From positions 186,001 through 250,000 of the forward strand of contig JBBCHM010000001.1 of assembly GCA_037200045.1 (NCBI GenBank): a stretch of DNA of 64,000 nucleotides. Reading direction: 5' to 3'. Each line of letters opens with the position of its first letter. Within the stretch, counting starts at the first letter, position 1. The notes under the pieces are model-generated. The model ran no database searches. It was given only the letters and a program-made list of their open reading frames with translations, and was not told where the DNA came from. The position numbers and the translations under genes were made by a program. Of this stretch, positions 27,446 to 35,222 are shown piece after piece. The stretch is from Rhizomicrobium sp. GTDB lineage: Bacteria; Pseudomonadota; Alphaproteobacteria; Micropepsales; Micropepsaceae.

Positions 27446-27462
27446 TTGCAAATGCATTGCAA
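27446..27462 (+). promoter_or_regulatory. candidate metal-regulator palindrome upstream of the methyltransferase
   Basis: TTGCAAATGCATTGCAA consists of two TTGCAA hexamers (each self-complementary) separated by five bases. It resembles the TGCAAATnnnTTGCA sites bound by Mur/Fur proteins in rhizobia. It lies about 65-80 bases before the gene at 27526. The surrounding gap 27201-27525 shows no gene. Confidence 0.35.
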
Positions 27463-27525
27463 TACTATTAGGCCGACAAAGCTCAAAGCGCGACGTTCTC
27501 CACCGCGCCAATTCCATCCTGGAGC

Positions 27526-28212
27526 ATGTGCATGACCGTTCTTCATGATTCGAGGCTGGAAGCATTGCTCGCCCGCCTGCATGATGAGAGCGACGCACAG
27601 GCCGCGAAAATGCGGATCGACTTCGCCGAGCGCCAGAAGGATCAGCGTCCGATCGATGCCGACGAACGAAAACATTACCTTGCGGACAAGATGGTGGCGC
27701 TGGATCGCGACAAGGCCGAGTTCTGCTACCAATTATGCCGCGCCAAAAATGCGCGGCGGGTCGTCGAAATCGGAACGTCCCACGGCGTTTCCACACTCTA
27801 TCTCGCGGCAGCTATCCGCGACAATCTGGGAAGCACCGGCGGTAAAGGGCTCGTGACTGCCACGGAATACGAGCGGGAAAAAGCGCGTGTCGCGCGCGGG
27901 CATTTTGAAGAAGCGGGCCTGGCCCGCCACATCGAACTTCGCGAAGGCGATCTGCGCGAGACCCTCGCGTCTTTCGATAGCCCGGTGGATTTCATGCTGG
28001 TGGACATCTGGATTCCAATGGCGCGGCCGGCGCTGGAACTGGTGGCGCCGCATCTGAAACCCGGCGCCATTGTGATCTGCGACAACACCGAACAGTACCG
28101 GGTCGAATATGCGGACTATTTTTCATACATCAACGATCCGGCGAACGGGTTTCGCACTATGACGCTTCCCTTTGCGGGCGGCCTGGAGATGTCCGTCCAC
28201 TGCGATGTCTGA
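27526..28212 (+). CDS. class I SAM-dependent methyltransferase (O-methyltransferase-like)
   Basis: A 228-residue protein with the Rossmann SAM motif VVEIGTSHGVSTLYLA (motif I), an acidic residue at the end of strand 2 (TATEYE), FMLVDIW as motif post-II, and AIVICDN near the C-terminus. The layout is that of catechol- and caffeoyl-CoA-type O-methyltransferases. MTVLHDS at 27532 is an alternative start. It is followed after 42 bases by a multicopper oxidase, so the pair may act on a phenolic compound, perhaps a catechol siderophore. That link is inference. Confidence 0.8.
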   Translation: MCMTVLHDSRLEALLARLHDESDAQAAKMRIDFAERQKDQRPIDADERKHYLADKMVALDRDKAEFCYQLCRAKNARRVVEIGTSHGVSTLYLAAAIRDNLGSTGGKGLVTATEYEREKARVARGHFEEAGLARHIELREGDLRETLASFDSPVDFMLVDIWIPMARPALELVAPHLKPGAIVICDNTEQYRVEYADYFSYINDPANGFRTMTLPFAGGLEMSVHCDV

Positions 28213-28254
28213 CCGCGCGATCTGTCGTTCTGGCGGCCACCCGGAGAATCCATC

Positions 28255-29733
28255 ATGACGCTTGATCGACGCCATCTCCTCCAGCTTGGCGCCGCCGCGG
28301 CGCTCTCGGGCGTCACACGTGCGGGCGCCGCTCACCCAAGTCCTGCTCCGCGGTCTTTGCCGCATGGCCAGGCCGCGGCCGACCACACGATCCGCATCGC
28401 GACCGGCCTGGTGGAATTGGGACCGGACGCGGCGGTCTCGACCAAGCTCTATAACGGCCAGTTTCCCGGCCCGCTGCTGCGCCTGACCGAGGGCAAGCGC
28501 GTCGTCGTCGATATCCACAACGACACCGATACGCCGGAGCAGCTTCACTGGCACGGCCAGTTCCTGCCGGCCGATGTCGACGGCGCCGCCGAGGAGGGCA
28601 CGCCGTTCATTCCGCCGCATGGCATGCGGCGCGTCGCGTTCACGCCCAAGCCGGCGGGCCTTCGCTTCTATCACTCCCACCTTGCAGCCAAGACCGATCT
28701 CTCGGCCGGTCTGTACAGCGGACAGGCCGGCCTGGTTTACGTCGAGCCGCGGCAGAACCCCGGCGCCTATGACCGCGAGGTCTTCCTCACGCTCAAGGAG
28801 TTCGCGCCCTATTTCAACCGCATGGAAATGGCGCTGGATTTCCTGTCGCCGACCAACATCGTTCCGGAACTCCGCGCCGCTGCGCTGAAGGCGCTCGACG
28901 CCTCGACCAAGCGCGGCCTGCCGCAAGCCTTTGAGCTTGGCTACGACTTCCTGACGATCAACGGCCGCATGCTCGGGCAGGGCGCGCCGATCCGCGTTCG
29001 CGCCGGCGAGCGCGTCCTGTTCCACATCCTCAACGCCAGCGCCAGCGAGATCCGCAGCCTGGCCTTGCCGGGGCATGTCTTCACCGTGCTCGCGCTGGAC
29101 GGCTATCCCGTGCCGCGTCCGGCGGCGGTGCCGGTGCTGTGGCTCGGCCCGGCCGAGCGCATCTCGGCGATCGTCGAGATGAAGCAGCCGGGCGTGTGGA
29201 CGCTCGGTGAGCTCGACGACGACGCAAGGGCGCACGGCATGGGGATCGTCGTCGAATATGCCGGCCAGAAAGGCGGGCCGGCTTGGCAGAAGCCGGCGCC
29301 GCTCCGCTGGGACTATCGGCGCTTCGGCAGGGCGGCCGGCGCCTCGCCGCCGCCGGACGAGACCATCACCATGACCTTCGCGGCGCGCCCGGGCGCGCGC
29401 GACGGCTTCGACGAATTCACCGTCAACGGCGTGCCGTTCTCGATGGAACGGATGGAGCCGCTGTTCCACATCGCGCGCGGCCGGCACTACCGCCTGCGCC
29501 TGCGCAACGCCACCGACGACATCCATCCTTTGCATCTGCATCGCCATGCTTTCGAGCTGACCAGCATCGCCGGCTTTCCCACGGCGGGCGTCATGAAGGA
29601 CGTCGTCATGATCGGCGGATTCCAGGAGATGACGGTCGACTTCGTCGCCGACCAGCCGGGGCTCAGCCTCTTCCACTGTCACATGCAGCAGCACATGGAC
29701 TATGGGTTCATGGCATTGTTTGCGTGTGCGTAA
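28255..29733 (+). CDS. multicopper oxidase with twin-arginine-like signal
   Basis: A 492-residue cupredoxin oxidase. The N-terminus DRRHLLQLGAAAALSG suggests Tat export. All four copper motifs are present: HWHG (His98, His100), YHSH (His140, His142), HPLHLHRHAF, and the C-terminal HCHMQQHMDYGFM cluster with Cys and axial Met. The enzyme should oxidise phenols or metal ions in the periplasm with O2. In an iron block, ferroxidase or siderophore-oxidising activity is plausible but not shown by sequence. It follows the methyltransferase. Confidence 0.9.
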   Translation: MTLDRRHLLQLGAAAALSGVTRAGAAHPSPAPRSLPHGQAAADHTIRIATGLVELGPDAAVSTKLYNGQFPGPLLRLTEGKRVVVDIHNDTDTPEQLHWHGQFLPADVDGAAEEGTPFIPPHGMRRVAFTPKPAGLRFYHSHLAAKTDLSAGLYSGQAGLVYVEPRQNPGAYDREVFLTLKEFAPYFNRMEMALDFLSPTNIVPELRAAALKALDASTKRGLPQAFELGYDFLTINGRMLGQGAPIRVRAGERVLFHILNASASEIRSLALPGHVFTVLALDGYPVPRPAAVPVLWLGPAERISAIVEMKQPGVWTLGELDDDARAHGMGIVVEYAGQKGGPAWQKPAPLRWDYRRFGRAAGASPPPDETITMTFAARPGARDGFDEFTVNGVPFSMERMEPLFHIARGRHYRLRLRNATDDIHPLHLHRHAFELTSIAGFPTAGVMKDVVMIGGFQEMTVDFVADQPGLSLFHCHMQQHMDYGFMALFACA

Positions 29734-29778
29734 GCGAGACCTCGGCCGCTCTTTCACGGGGCGGCACTCGCCTGCGTC

Positions 29779-30792
29779 TCAATAGAGATTGTCCTTATAG
29801 TCTTTGTCCAAGCCCTTCTTCAGAAGCCCTTGCACACCTGGAATCGATAACGCCGCTTTGGCGAGACTTGCTCCCAGCCCCTCGTCGCGATTGAGCTTGA
29901 TATGCTCGACGAAGAGCTTCGCGGGCTCGATCGGCGGCGGCGTTCCGACCGGCCAGAGATTGGCCCGATGGAGAGCGGCGCTGTCACGGAGCGTAATGGC
30001 ACGCGTTTCGACCTGGACTGCGAGCAGGGGGATCTTGCTCTGCACCGCAAATTTGCCGCGCAGGGTTTCGTCGGCCGTGAGTGTGGCTTCGCCGCGTATC
30101 ACGGCGACAATGGTCGATCCCGGCACCAGCAGCGCGAGCGCGACATCGGGCTGGGCGAGGATGTTGCGAAAGCTGTCCACACGCCGGTTTCCCGGCCGGT
30201 CCGCAAAGGACAGAACGGCGCCGTGGAGATGTGCCAGGGAGCCCGATGGATCCCCCTTGGGACTGAGATCTGCTCGGCTCTGCGTGCCGAGCGTCGCCAG
30301 CGCCATGAACCGGCTTGCCGAAACAAAGGCGGCCGGATCATCGGACACCTGTGTCGTCGGTTGTGCTGCCCAAAGGTCGGAACGGATCAGCGCCTTGGCG
30401 CAGTGGCCATAGCATTCTTCGACGGTGATGCGGACGTCGTTCGCATCTATCGCGACGACCTTGCCGTTGATTCGCAGTGTCTCGCCAATGCCCGGAATCA
30501 GGAAGAGTGAACCGAACGCCTTGCCCGGTTTTGCCAGAGCGGGATCATCAAGCGCGGCGACCGGGAGGCGCAGCTCGCGCATATTGCCGGACGCGAAGCC
30601 CATCTTGCCGCCTCCCAAGGTGACTGCGATGCCCGCCGCGTCCTGAAAGGCTGCAAACATCAGGGGCGCCAGTCCGATCCATCGGAGGGCGCCGGCATCG
30701 AGATGATCGATGACCTTGAGATGCATGGCGCCCGGTGTCTTGCCCACCACGCCTTCGAGGGCTTCTATGCTATCAATTACGGATCTGTTCAT
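29779..30792 (-). CDS. pyridoxamine 5'-phosphate oxidase-family (split-barrel FMN) protein
   Basis: A 337-residue protein with two split-barrel-like segments. The first runs through FGSLFLIPGIGETLRINGKV and EECYGHCAKALIRSDLW, the MSMEG_1061-type signature. The second covers FMALATLGTQSRADLSPKG and a following stretch on residues about 150-230. Such proteins bind FMN or F420 and reduce small molecules. It is the last gene of the minus-strand run starting at 32629 and lies about 90 bases after the siderophore-interacting protein. It converges on the multicopper oxidase gene. Confidence 0.8.
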   Translation of the reverse strand: MNRSVIDSIEALEGVVGKTPGAMHLKVIDHLDAGALRWIGLAPLMFAAFQDAAGIAVTLGGGKMGFASGNMRELRLPVAALDDPALAKPGKAFGSLFLIPGIGETLRINGKVVAIDANDVRITVEECYGHCAKALIRSDLWAAQPTTQVSDDPAAFVSASRFMALATLGTQSRADLSPKGDPSGSLAHLHGAVLSFADRPGNRRVDSFRNILAQPDVALALLVPGSTIVAVIRGEATLTADETLRGKFAVQSKIPLLAVQVETRAITLRDSAALHRANLWPVGTPPPIEPAKLFVEHIKLNRDEGLGASLAKAALSIPGVQGLLKKGLDKDYKDNLY

Positions 30793-30880
30793 CGAAACCT
30801 CTCAGCCGGCGACCGTCGAGGAGACCGATGGATTCCGAAGCGCACGCCGGCCATCATGCTTCCGCTTTGAATGGGCTTTC

Positions 30881-31786
30881 TCATTCGAGCACCCGTCCAA
30901 GCCGCCAATAGCCCATCAGGTTCGTGGCCGTGCGTGACATGGCGCGCTCCTTGATCAGGATTTGGCGTATGGCTTTGACCGCGCCGGCTTCGCCCGCAAC
31001 CCAAGCGTAAAAGTGATCGTCCTTCGGCGGCGTCTGAGTCTCCCAAAGGATGCTTCGATCGACGTCGACCTCCGACAACTCCAAGGCCCCGGCTGGAGAT
31101 AGCGCGGTATGAGGCACATCCGCGTTGCGCGCGGCATCGACCAGGAAGCTGCCCGGGGCACGGCCCGTGACCTCCCGCACCGACCAGCACAATCGCAGCG
31201 ACGGCAATGCCGGGACTGCCAGACGATCCCTGGTCGTCGGCACCTCCAGATAGAGCTGTGTGACAGTTGGCGTGGCCGTGGCGGCCAATTCTTCCAGAAT
31301 GCCCGCGACGGCAGGAAGCGCCGTCTCGTCCACCAGCAGCAGCAGGCGATCCATCGCAGGCGGCGGCCGCCACTCATAACCGCCGGGATCGCTGTCGAAC
31401 GACTTGTCGGGCGCAACGATCTGAAGTCTGTCGCCCGGTGCCGCGCCCAGCGCCCAGCGCGACGCCGGCCCGGTGCTCCCATGTAGGACAAAGTCGATGT
31501 CGACCTCGCCCGCTTCGGTGCGCAGGGCACGGATGGTGTAGGTGCGGCGTGGCAAACGATCCGCCGGACTCATTGCCTGATAGTCCGTGAGCCAGGTGTC
31601 GCGCGAGAGCGCCGGTGGATGGCCGGCGGCATCGGGAAAGAACAACTTGATGCGCTGGTCGGGCGCGCAGGTCCGCATGCCGGCGACTTCGGCGCCGCCG
31701 AAGGTGAACCGGCACAGCGACGGAGACAGCAGCGTCCTTCGCCGGAACGTCACGTTGAACAGGCGATAGGGGCGCGGACTTGTCAT
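30881..31786 (-). CDS. siderophore-interacting FAD-binding protein (ferric-siderophore reductase)
   Basis: About 301 residues of the SIP/ViuB family. The FAD-binding domain includes LPRRTYTIRALR, where RxYT is the flavin-contact motif, and DIDFVLHGSTGPASRWA. The C-terminal half has LLLVDETALPAVAGILEEL and the terminal FYAWVAGEAGAVKAIR then GYWRLG, hallmark of SIPs. It reduces Fe(III)-siderophores in the cytoplasm with NAD(P)H or ferredoxin. The start at 31786 (MTSPRPYRLF) overlaps the upstream gene stop by 4 bases; longer frames are artefacts. Confidence 0.92.
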   Translation of the reverse strand: MTSPRPYRLFNVTFRRRTLLSPSLCRFTFGGAEVAGMRTCAPDQRIKLFFPDAAGHPPALSRDTWLTDYQAMSPADRLPRRTYTIRALRTEAGEVDIDFVLHGSTGPASRWALGAAPGDRLQIVAPDKSFDSDPGGYEWRPPPAMDRLLLLVDETALPAVAGILEELAATATPTVTQLYLEVPTTRDRLAVPALPSLRLCWSVREVTGRAPGSFLVDAARNADVPHTALSPAGALELSEVDVDRSILWETQTPPKDDHFYAWVAGEAGAVKAIRQILIKERAMSRTATNLMGYWRLGRVLE

Positions 31787-32052
31787 GGCGGCCCAGCGTG
31801 TTCGTGCGGACCGCGGATCGCCGGCTGAGACGTCAAGCGAATCCGGTCGTTGGCCTTTGCCGCGCGGCCGATGAGAGCGCGCAGCGAGGCCACCGATACC
31901 GGCCCGATATGCGGCAGCGAGAGAAGGTCGCGATCCGACCATTCGGCGGCGTCCTCCAGCGTGAGGATTCCGCCGCGCCGCAGCGCATTGAGCGCCCGTT
32001 TCGGCAGTTTCAATCGCGCCAGCGCGCATTCCTTGCGGTCGTCGTTCGCCAT
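31783..32052 (-). CDS. stand-alone RNA polymerase alpha-CTD-like small protein
   Basis: An 89-residue protein. ALARLKLPKRALNALRRGG, then ILTLEDAAEWSDRDLLSLP and HIGPVSVASLRALI together reproduce the helix-hairpin-helix fold of the RNA polymerase alpha C-terminal domain. The length and context rule out rpoA itself. It starts at MANDD (32052), overlaps the SIP gene by ATGA, and lies downstream of the 157-residue unknown gene in the same direction. It could contact promoter DNA or regulators; no experimental role is known to me. Confidence 0.75.
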   Translation of the reverse strand: MANDDRKECALARLKLPKRALNALRRGGILTLEDAAEWSDRDLLSLPHIGPVSVASLRALIGRAAKANDRIRLTSQPAIRGPHEHAGPP

Positions 32053-32155
32053 CGGTCCTCCGACATTCGTCTCAAGCGTTTGAGTTCCGCGCGTTGCCGT
32101 CGCGCACCGGCATTCGAGGCCTCCCGTGAGAGGCTGCCTCATGCTCCCGCGTGCC

Positions 32156-32629
32156 TCATGCGACGGCGAGCTTGCGTTCGCAGACGCTGGGCATTTCCTG
32201 TGCGGGCAGCGCGATGTGCAGATCGTTGGTCGAGAGCGCGCGTGCCAATGCGCCGGTCGCAATCTCAAGGAGATGCCGCTTCTCGGGGACTGCGATCCAT
32301 CGCAGATGCGCTTCGAGCAGCGCCGGTGTATCGGCCTGGGCCGCTGCAACAAGGATCAGGACCTGGCGCTCGTCCGCCGTGACGGCGAGACAGCCCGGCG
32401 CGCCGATCGCGAAACGCCGGCGGCCGGCCATCGCGAGCGCTTTGAGGAAGGTGCAGTAGGTGGCAATCACCTCCGGTCCGTCCTCGCCGCAGGCGCTTGC
32501 AAACTCGTCCATCATCAACGGACAGCAGGCTTGGCCGGCCGCAATCCGACGCCAGGACCAGACGAGCAAATGTTCAGCATAGCCGAAGCCGCGCACGTCC
32601 CCGGTCACAAGCGGTGCCGCATATCCCAT
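32156..32629 (-). CDS. iron-block protein of unknown function (intact paralogue)
   Basis: A 157-residue protein I cannot name. Visible features are AEHLLVWSWRRIAAGQACCP with paired cysteines, GRRRFAIGAPGCLAVTADE, and EAHLRWIAVPEKRHLLEIA. It looks helical and soluble, with no signal peptide. A frameshifted copy lies at 26720-27200, behind the Fur-like gene. It is the first gene of the operon with the alpha-CTD-like protein, SIP and PNPOx-like gene, directly behind a Fur-box-like palindrome. The duplication and position suggest a role in iron regulation or assimilation. Confidence 0.7.
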   Translation of the reverse strand: MGYAAPLVTGDVRGFGYAEHLLVWSWRRIAAGQACCPLMMDEFASACGEDGPEVIATYCTFLKALAMAGRRRFAIGAPGCLAVTADERQVLILVAAAQADTPALLEAHLRWIAVPEKRHLLEIATGALARALSTNDLHIALPAQEMPSVCERKLAVA

Positions 32630-32668
32630 TCTAATTACCCGTCAGCGAATGTCTCCCCGACAGTATAA

Positions 32669-32691
32669 TTGCGATTGATTTTCATTCGCAA
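32669..32691 (-). promoter_or_regulatory. Fur-box-like palindrome before the SIP operon
   Basis: TTGCGATTGATTTTCATTCG followed by CAA, with outer arms TTGCGA/TTCGCAA and an inner TGATTTTCA core. It reads well against the alphaproteobacterial Fur site and shares ten bases with the site before hemP. It lies 40 bases upstream of the gene at 32629, over the expected promoter. Confidence 0.6.
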
Positions 32692-33543
32692 GTACATTAT
32701 TCGATCGGGTGCTGCCTTTCAGGCGGCGGTTCCCCCCTGAAGTTGGCGGCCCGGCCATCCGGTCCGCTTTTTTATCGGGATACCCTAAATCTTCTCGTCG
32801 TCAGGCCGCCATGATGAACGCGAGAGGTTCAATCAGATCCGCAACTCCGGCTTCCGCACGATTCTTCGCGCTTGAAGGCCGCGGCACAGCAAGTCGATCA
32901 GCCAACCCTGGCCCCGACCGACTGGGATCGGCTTATCGCGGCAGTGATGAGTGGAAAAGGCGCCTTGCTTTCACTGTGGCATATGTCAGTCGTCCTCGCC
33001 GCCCTGACGTTGTTTGGTCTTCTAGCTGGGTTGCTAGTCGGCAATGGAACTGATGGGATTCGCACCCGAGCGCGTGACACATCTCGGGCCTGTCGACACC
33101 ACCGTTCAGCCCGACACGTTCACTTCCGCCGCGTGTCGACGTCGAATTGCGTCGTGTGCTGATGGCCTGCGTCGGCGCCCGAATACGCGCGCGGCACGGC
33201 GCGGCTTGTCGAGGCGGCTGCTTCGCGGTCGCCTAACGCCCAGCCTTGACCGTCCGCCTTGTGCGCTCCGGCGGGGCTTCGGACAATCCGGCTGGCTCCA
33301 AACTGGCCGTTTGCTAGGAAGAGGCTCAAAGGGCATCAGCCATCCCTCGGGCGATGCTTTGGCTAGACACCAGCGGCCCGCGCTATCCAACTTAACCGCG
33401 ATGGTCGCTTTGATCCTCCGCTTGCAGTGCCTGGCACCATAAGACGCTTGAGCCGTGAAACCCCTCCAATTCCAAACAAAAATTTCCTGCCGCGCCCGGG
33501 CTGGGACAGCGTGCTAAAATGCCGTGCTTTCAAGGTTGGAACG
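32692..33543 (+). other. gene-poor gap with possible membrane-protein fragment
   Basis: About 850 bases without a convincing gene. A plus-strand frame at 32872-33162 contains LSLWHMSVVLAALTLFGLLA, one membrane helix that resembles small proteins found in iron-uptake loci, but it then runs into low-quality arginine-rich sequence. I read it as a fragment or chance. The rest is GC-rich with no repeat I can see. The promoter for the sigma gene at 33544 should lie at the right end. Confidence 0.3.
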
Positions 33544-34092
33544 ATGTCGGCGGGCGGCAAACCAAAGGACACGGCGACGTTGATTGCCGCGCTCGATGTG
33601 CGGTTTCGCGGACCTTTGATGGCCTATTTCCTGCGGAGGGTAGGCAACCGCAGCGAAGCCGAAGATCTGACCCAGGAGACCTTCATCCGCTTGATTGGCG
33701 CCCAATCGCTTGAGCATGTCGAACAGGCCGATGCCTACGTCTTCCGAACCGCCAGCAACCTGCTGCGTGACCGGGCCCGGGCGGCGGCGCGCTGGAGGAA
33801 ATACCCGGTCTCGCCACTCGATCCGCTGCTGATTGATGAGCTTTCCCAGGAAATCGTGGAGGATCGCGGTCCCGAGCGCGTCTTGATAGGCAGGGAGGAT
33901 CTGGCGGAGGTGCTGCGGTCGCTGGGCGAGTTGGGCGAACGCACCAAGTCGATCTTCGTTCTCTTTCGCCTCGAAGGCATGAAACAAAAGGACATCGCCG
34001 CGCTCTATGGCATGGGTGTCTCCACGGTAGAGAAGCATGTCATGCTGGCGACCCTGCACTTGGCAAAACGCTTTGGACCCAAACGGCCATGA
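33544..34092 (+). CDS. ECF sigma factor, FecI type (cassette 1)
   Basis: A 182-residue sigma-70 family ECF factor. Region 2 is RRVGNRSEAEDLTQETFIRL, and region 4 includes KQKDIAALYGMGVSTVEKHV. FecI-type factors are released by a FecR partner when an outer-membrane receptor detects its ligand. The next gene is FecR (4-base overlap), then an STN-type receptor, so the full signalling chain is present. The ATG at 33544 is chosen because homology begins there; the frame extends 39 codons upstream without a convincing start. Confidence 0.9.
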   Translation: MSAGGKPKDTATLIAALDVRFRGPLMAYFLRRVGNRSEAEDLTQETFIRLIGAQSLEHVEQADAYVFRTASNLLRDRARAAARWRKYPVSPLDPLLIDELSQEIVEDRGPERVLIGREDLAEVLRSLGELGERTKSIFVLFRLEGMKQKDIAALYGMGVSTVEKHVMLATLHLAKRFGPKRP

Positions 34093-35117
34093 GCGATCTG
34101 GGTGACATTGCAGGCGAAGATCGCCGTCTGGCCGAAGCCGCGGCTTGGCGTGTCCGTCTGACCGAGATCGAGGCCGAGTCGACGCCCGAGTTCGAGACCT
34201 GGCTCGAGGAGCCGGGAAGCGACCGCGCCTGGGCGCGGGTCACAGGGCCCTGGAATTATCTTAGCGAGCATGCCAATGCGCCGGAACTCGTCGTGGCACG
34301 CAAGGCAGCCTTGGGCGATGCGCAGCGCGCAGGCGAGTTGAGCCGCATCCCGCGCGACTGGCGCAGGATCGCTCGTGCCTGTGCCGCGATGTTGGTGATC
34401 GCCATCCTTGCCGTGGGCGGCGCCTACTGGTGGCAGAGACCCGCGGACTACACCACGGCCTTTGGCGAACGCCGGGTAATCACGCTCGCAGACGGTTCAC
34501 GCATATCCCTCGATTCCGACAGCGAAGTGACGGTACGCTATAGCCGCAATGCCCGCGAACTCGCATTGCTGCGCGGCCAGGCCCGGTTCGACGTCGCTCA
34601 TGATGTCGAGCGGCCGTTCTCCGTGCTCGCGGACGGGCAGAAGGTCATTGCCACCGGCACCGCTTTCAACATCGACGTCACCGGTGCCAGGGTCGTGGTC
34701 ACGCTGATCCAGGGCCACGTCGTGGTGCTCAACGAATCGGCACAAGAACGCGAACTGCCCGGCCCCGAGGCCCCGTCACCCCGGCATCATACGGTCGAGC
34801 TCGCCGCCGGTCAGCAATTGGCCGTAACGCCCGACAAGCCACCCGCGATCGCGCACGCCAATATCCAGCGCGTCACCGCTTGGACCAGTGGTCAATTGAT
34901 GTTCGACAACGAACCGCTCGCCGATGTGGTCGCACGAGTGAACCGCTACAGCGCCACGCCAATCATGATCACCGATCCGAAGGTCGCCGCCTTGCGCATT
35001 AGCGGTGTTTTCAACACGGGCGACGTCTCGGGCTTCGTCGACATTGTGACTCGCTATCTTCCGGTCGAGGCGGTGACTGAGGATTCCGGCGCCATTGTGC
35101 TTAAGACAAAGGCGTAA
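34089..35117 (+). CDS. FecR-family anti-sigma/sigma regulator (cassette 1)
   Basis: A 342-residue intact FecR. The cytoplasmic N-terminal domain (residues 10-65, ending in SDRAWARVTGPWNYL) is followed by a single membrane helix in ACAAMLVIAILAVGGAYWW. Then come the periplasmic FecR domain (FGERRVITLADGSRISLDS, GQARFDVAHDVERPF) and a C-terminal STN-like segment. It starts in ATGA overlap with the sigma gene. It transmits the receptor signal to the sigma factor. Confidence 0.9.
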   Translation: MSDLGDIAGEDRRLAEAAAWRVRLTEIEAESTPEFETWLEEPGSDRAWARVTGPWNYLSEHANAPELVVARKAALGDAQRAGELSRIPRDWRRIARACAAMLVIAILAVGGAYWWQRPADYTTAFGERRVITLADGSRISLDSDSEVTVRYSRNARELALLRGQARFDVAHDVERPFSVLADGQKVIATGTAFNIDVTGARVVVTLIQGHVVVLNESAQERELPGPEAPSPRHHTVELAAGQQLAVTPDKPPAIAHANIQRVTAWTSGQLMFDNEPLADVVARVNRYSATPIMITDPKVAALRISGVFNTGDVSGFVDIVTRYLPVEAVTEDSGAIVLKTKA

Positions 35118-35222
35118 TGCTTCGATGACGAATTGTTGGAGGGTTTTCCAAGGCAGAGCGTCTTTCCTCTTCGACGGGCTTTGCGAGGGGCGCGAGGTCC
35201 ATCCCAAGGGGGTGTGTCGAAG

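Noticed and set aside
28123-29757. Open frame of 544 codons on the minus strand
   Set aside because: Antisense to the multicopper oxidase gene, whose copper motifs are unambiguous.
33040-33080. tRNA-like sequence (GATGGGATTCGCACCC on the plus strand)
   Set aside because: Its complement resembles a tRNA T loop, but the T stem does not pair properly and no other arm is present.
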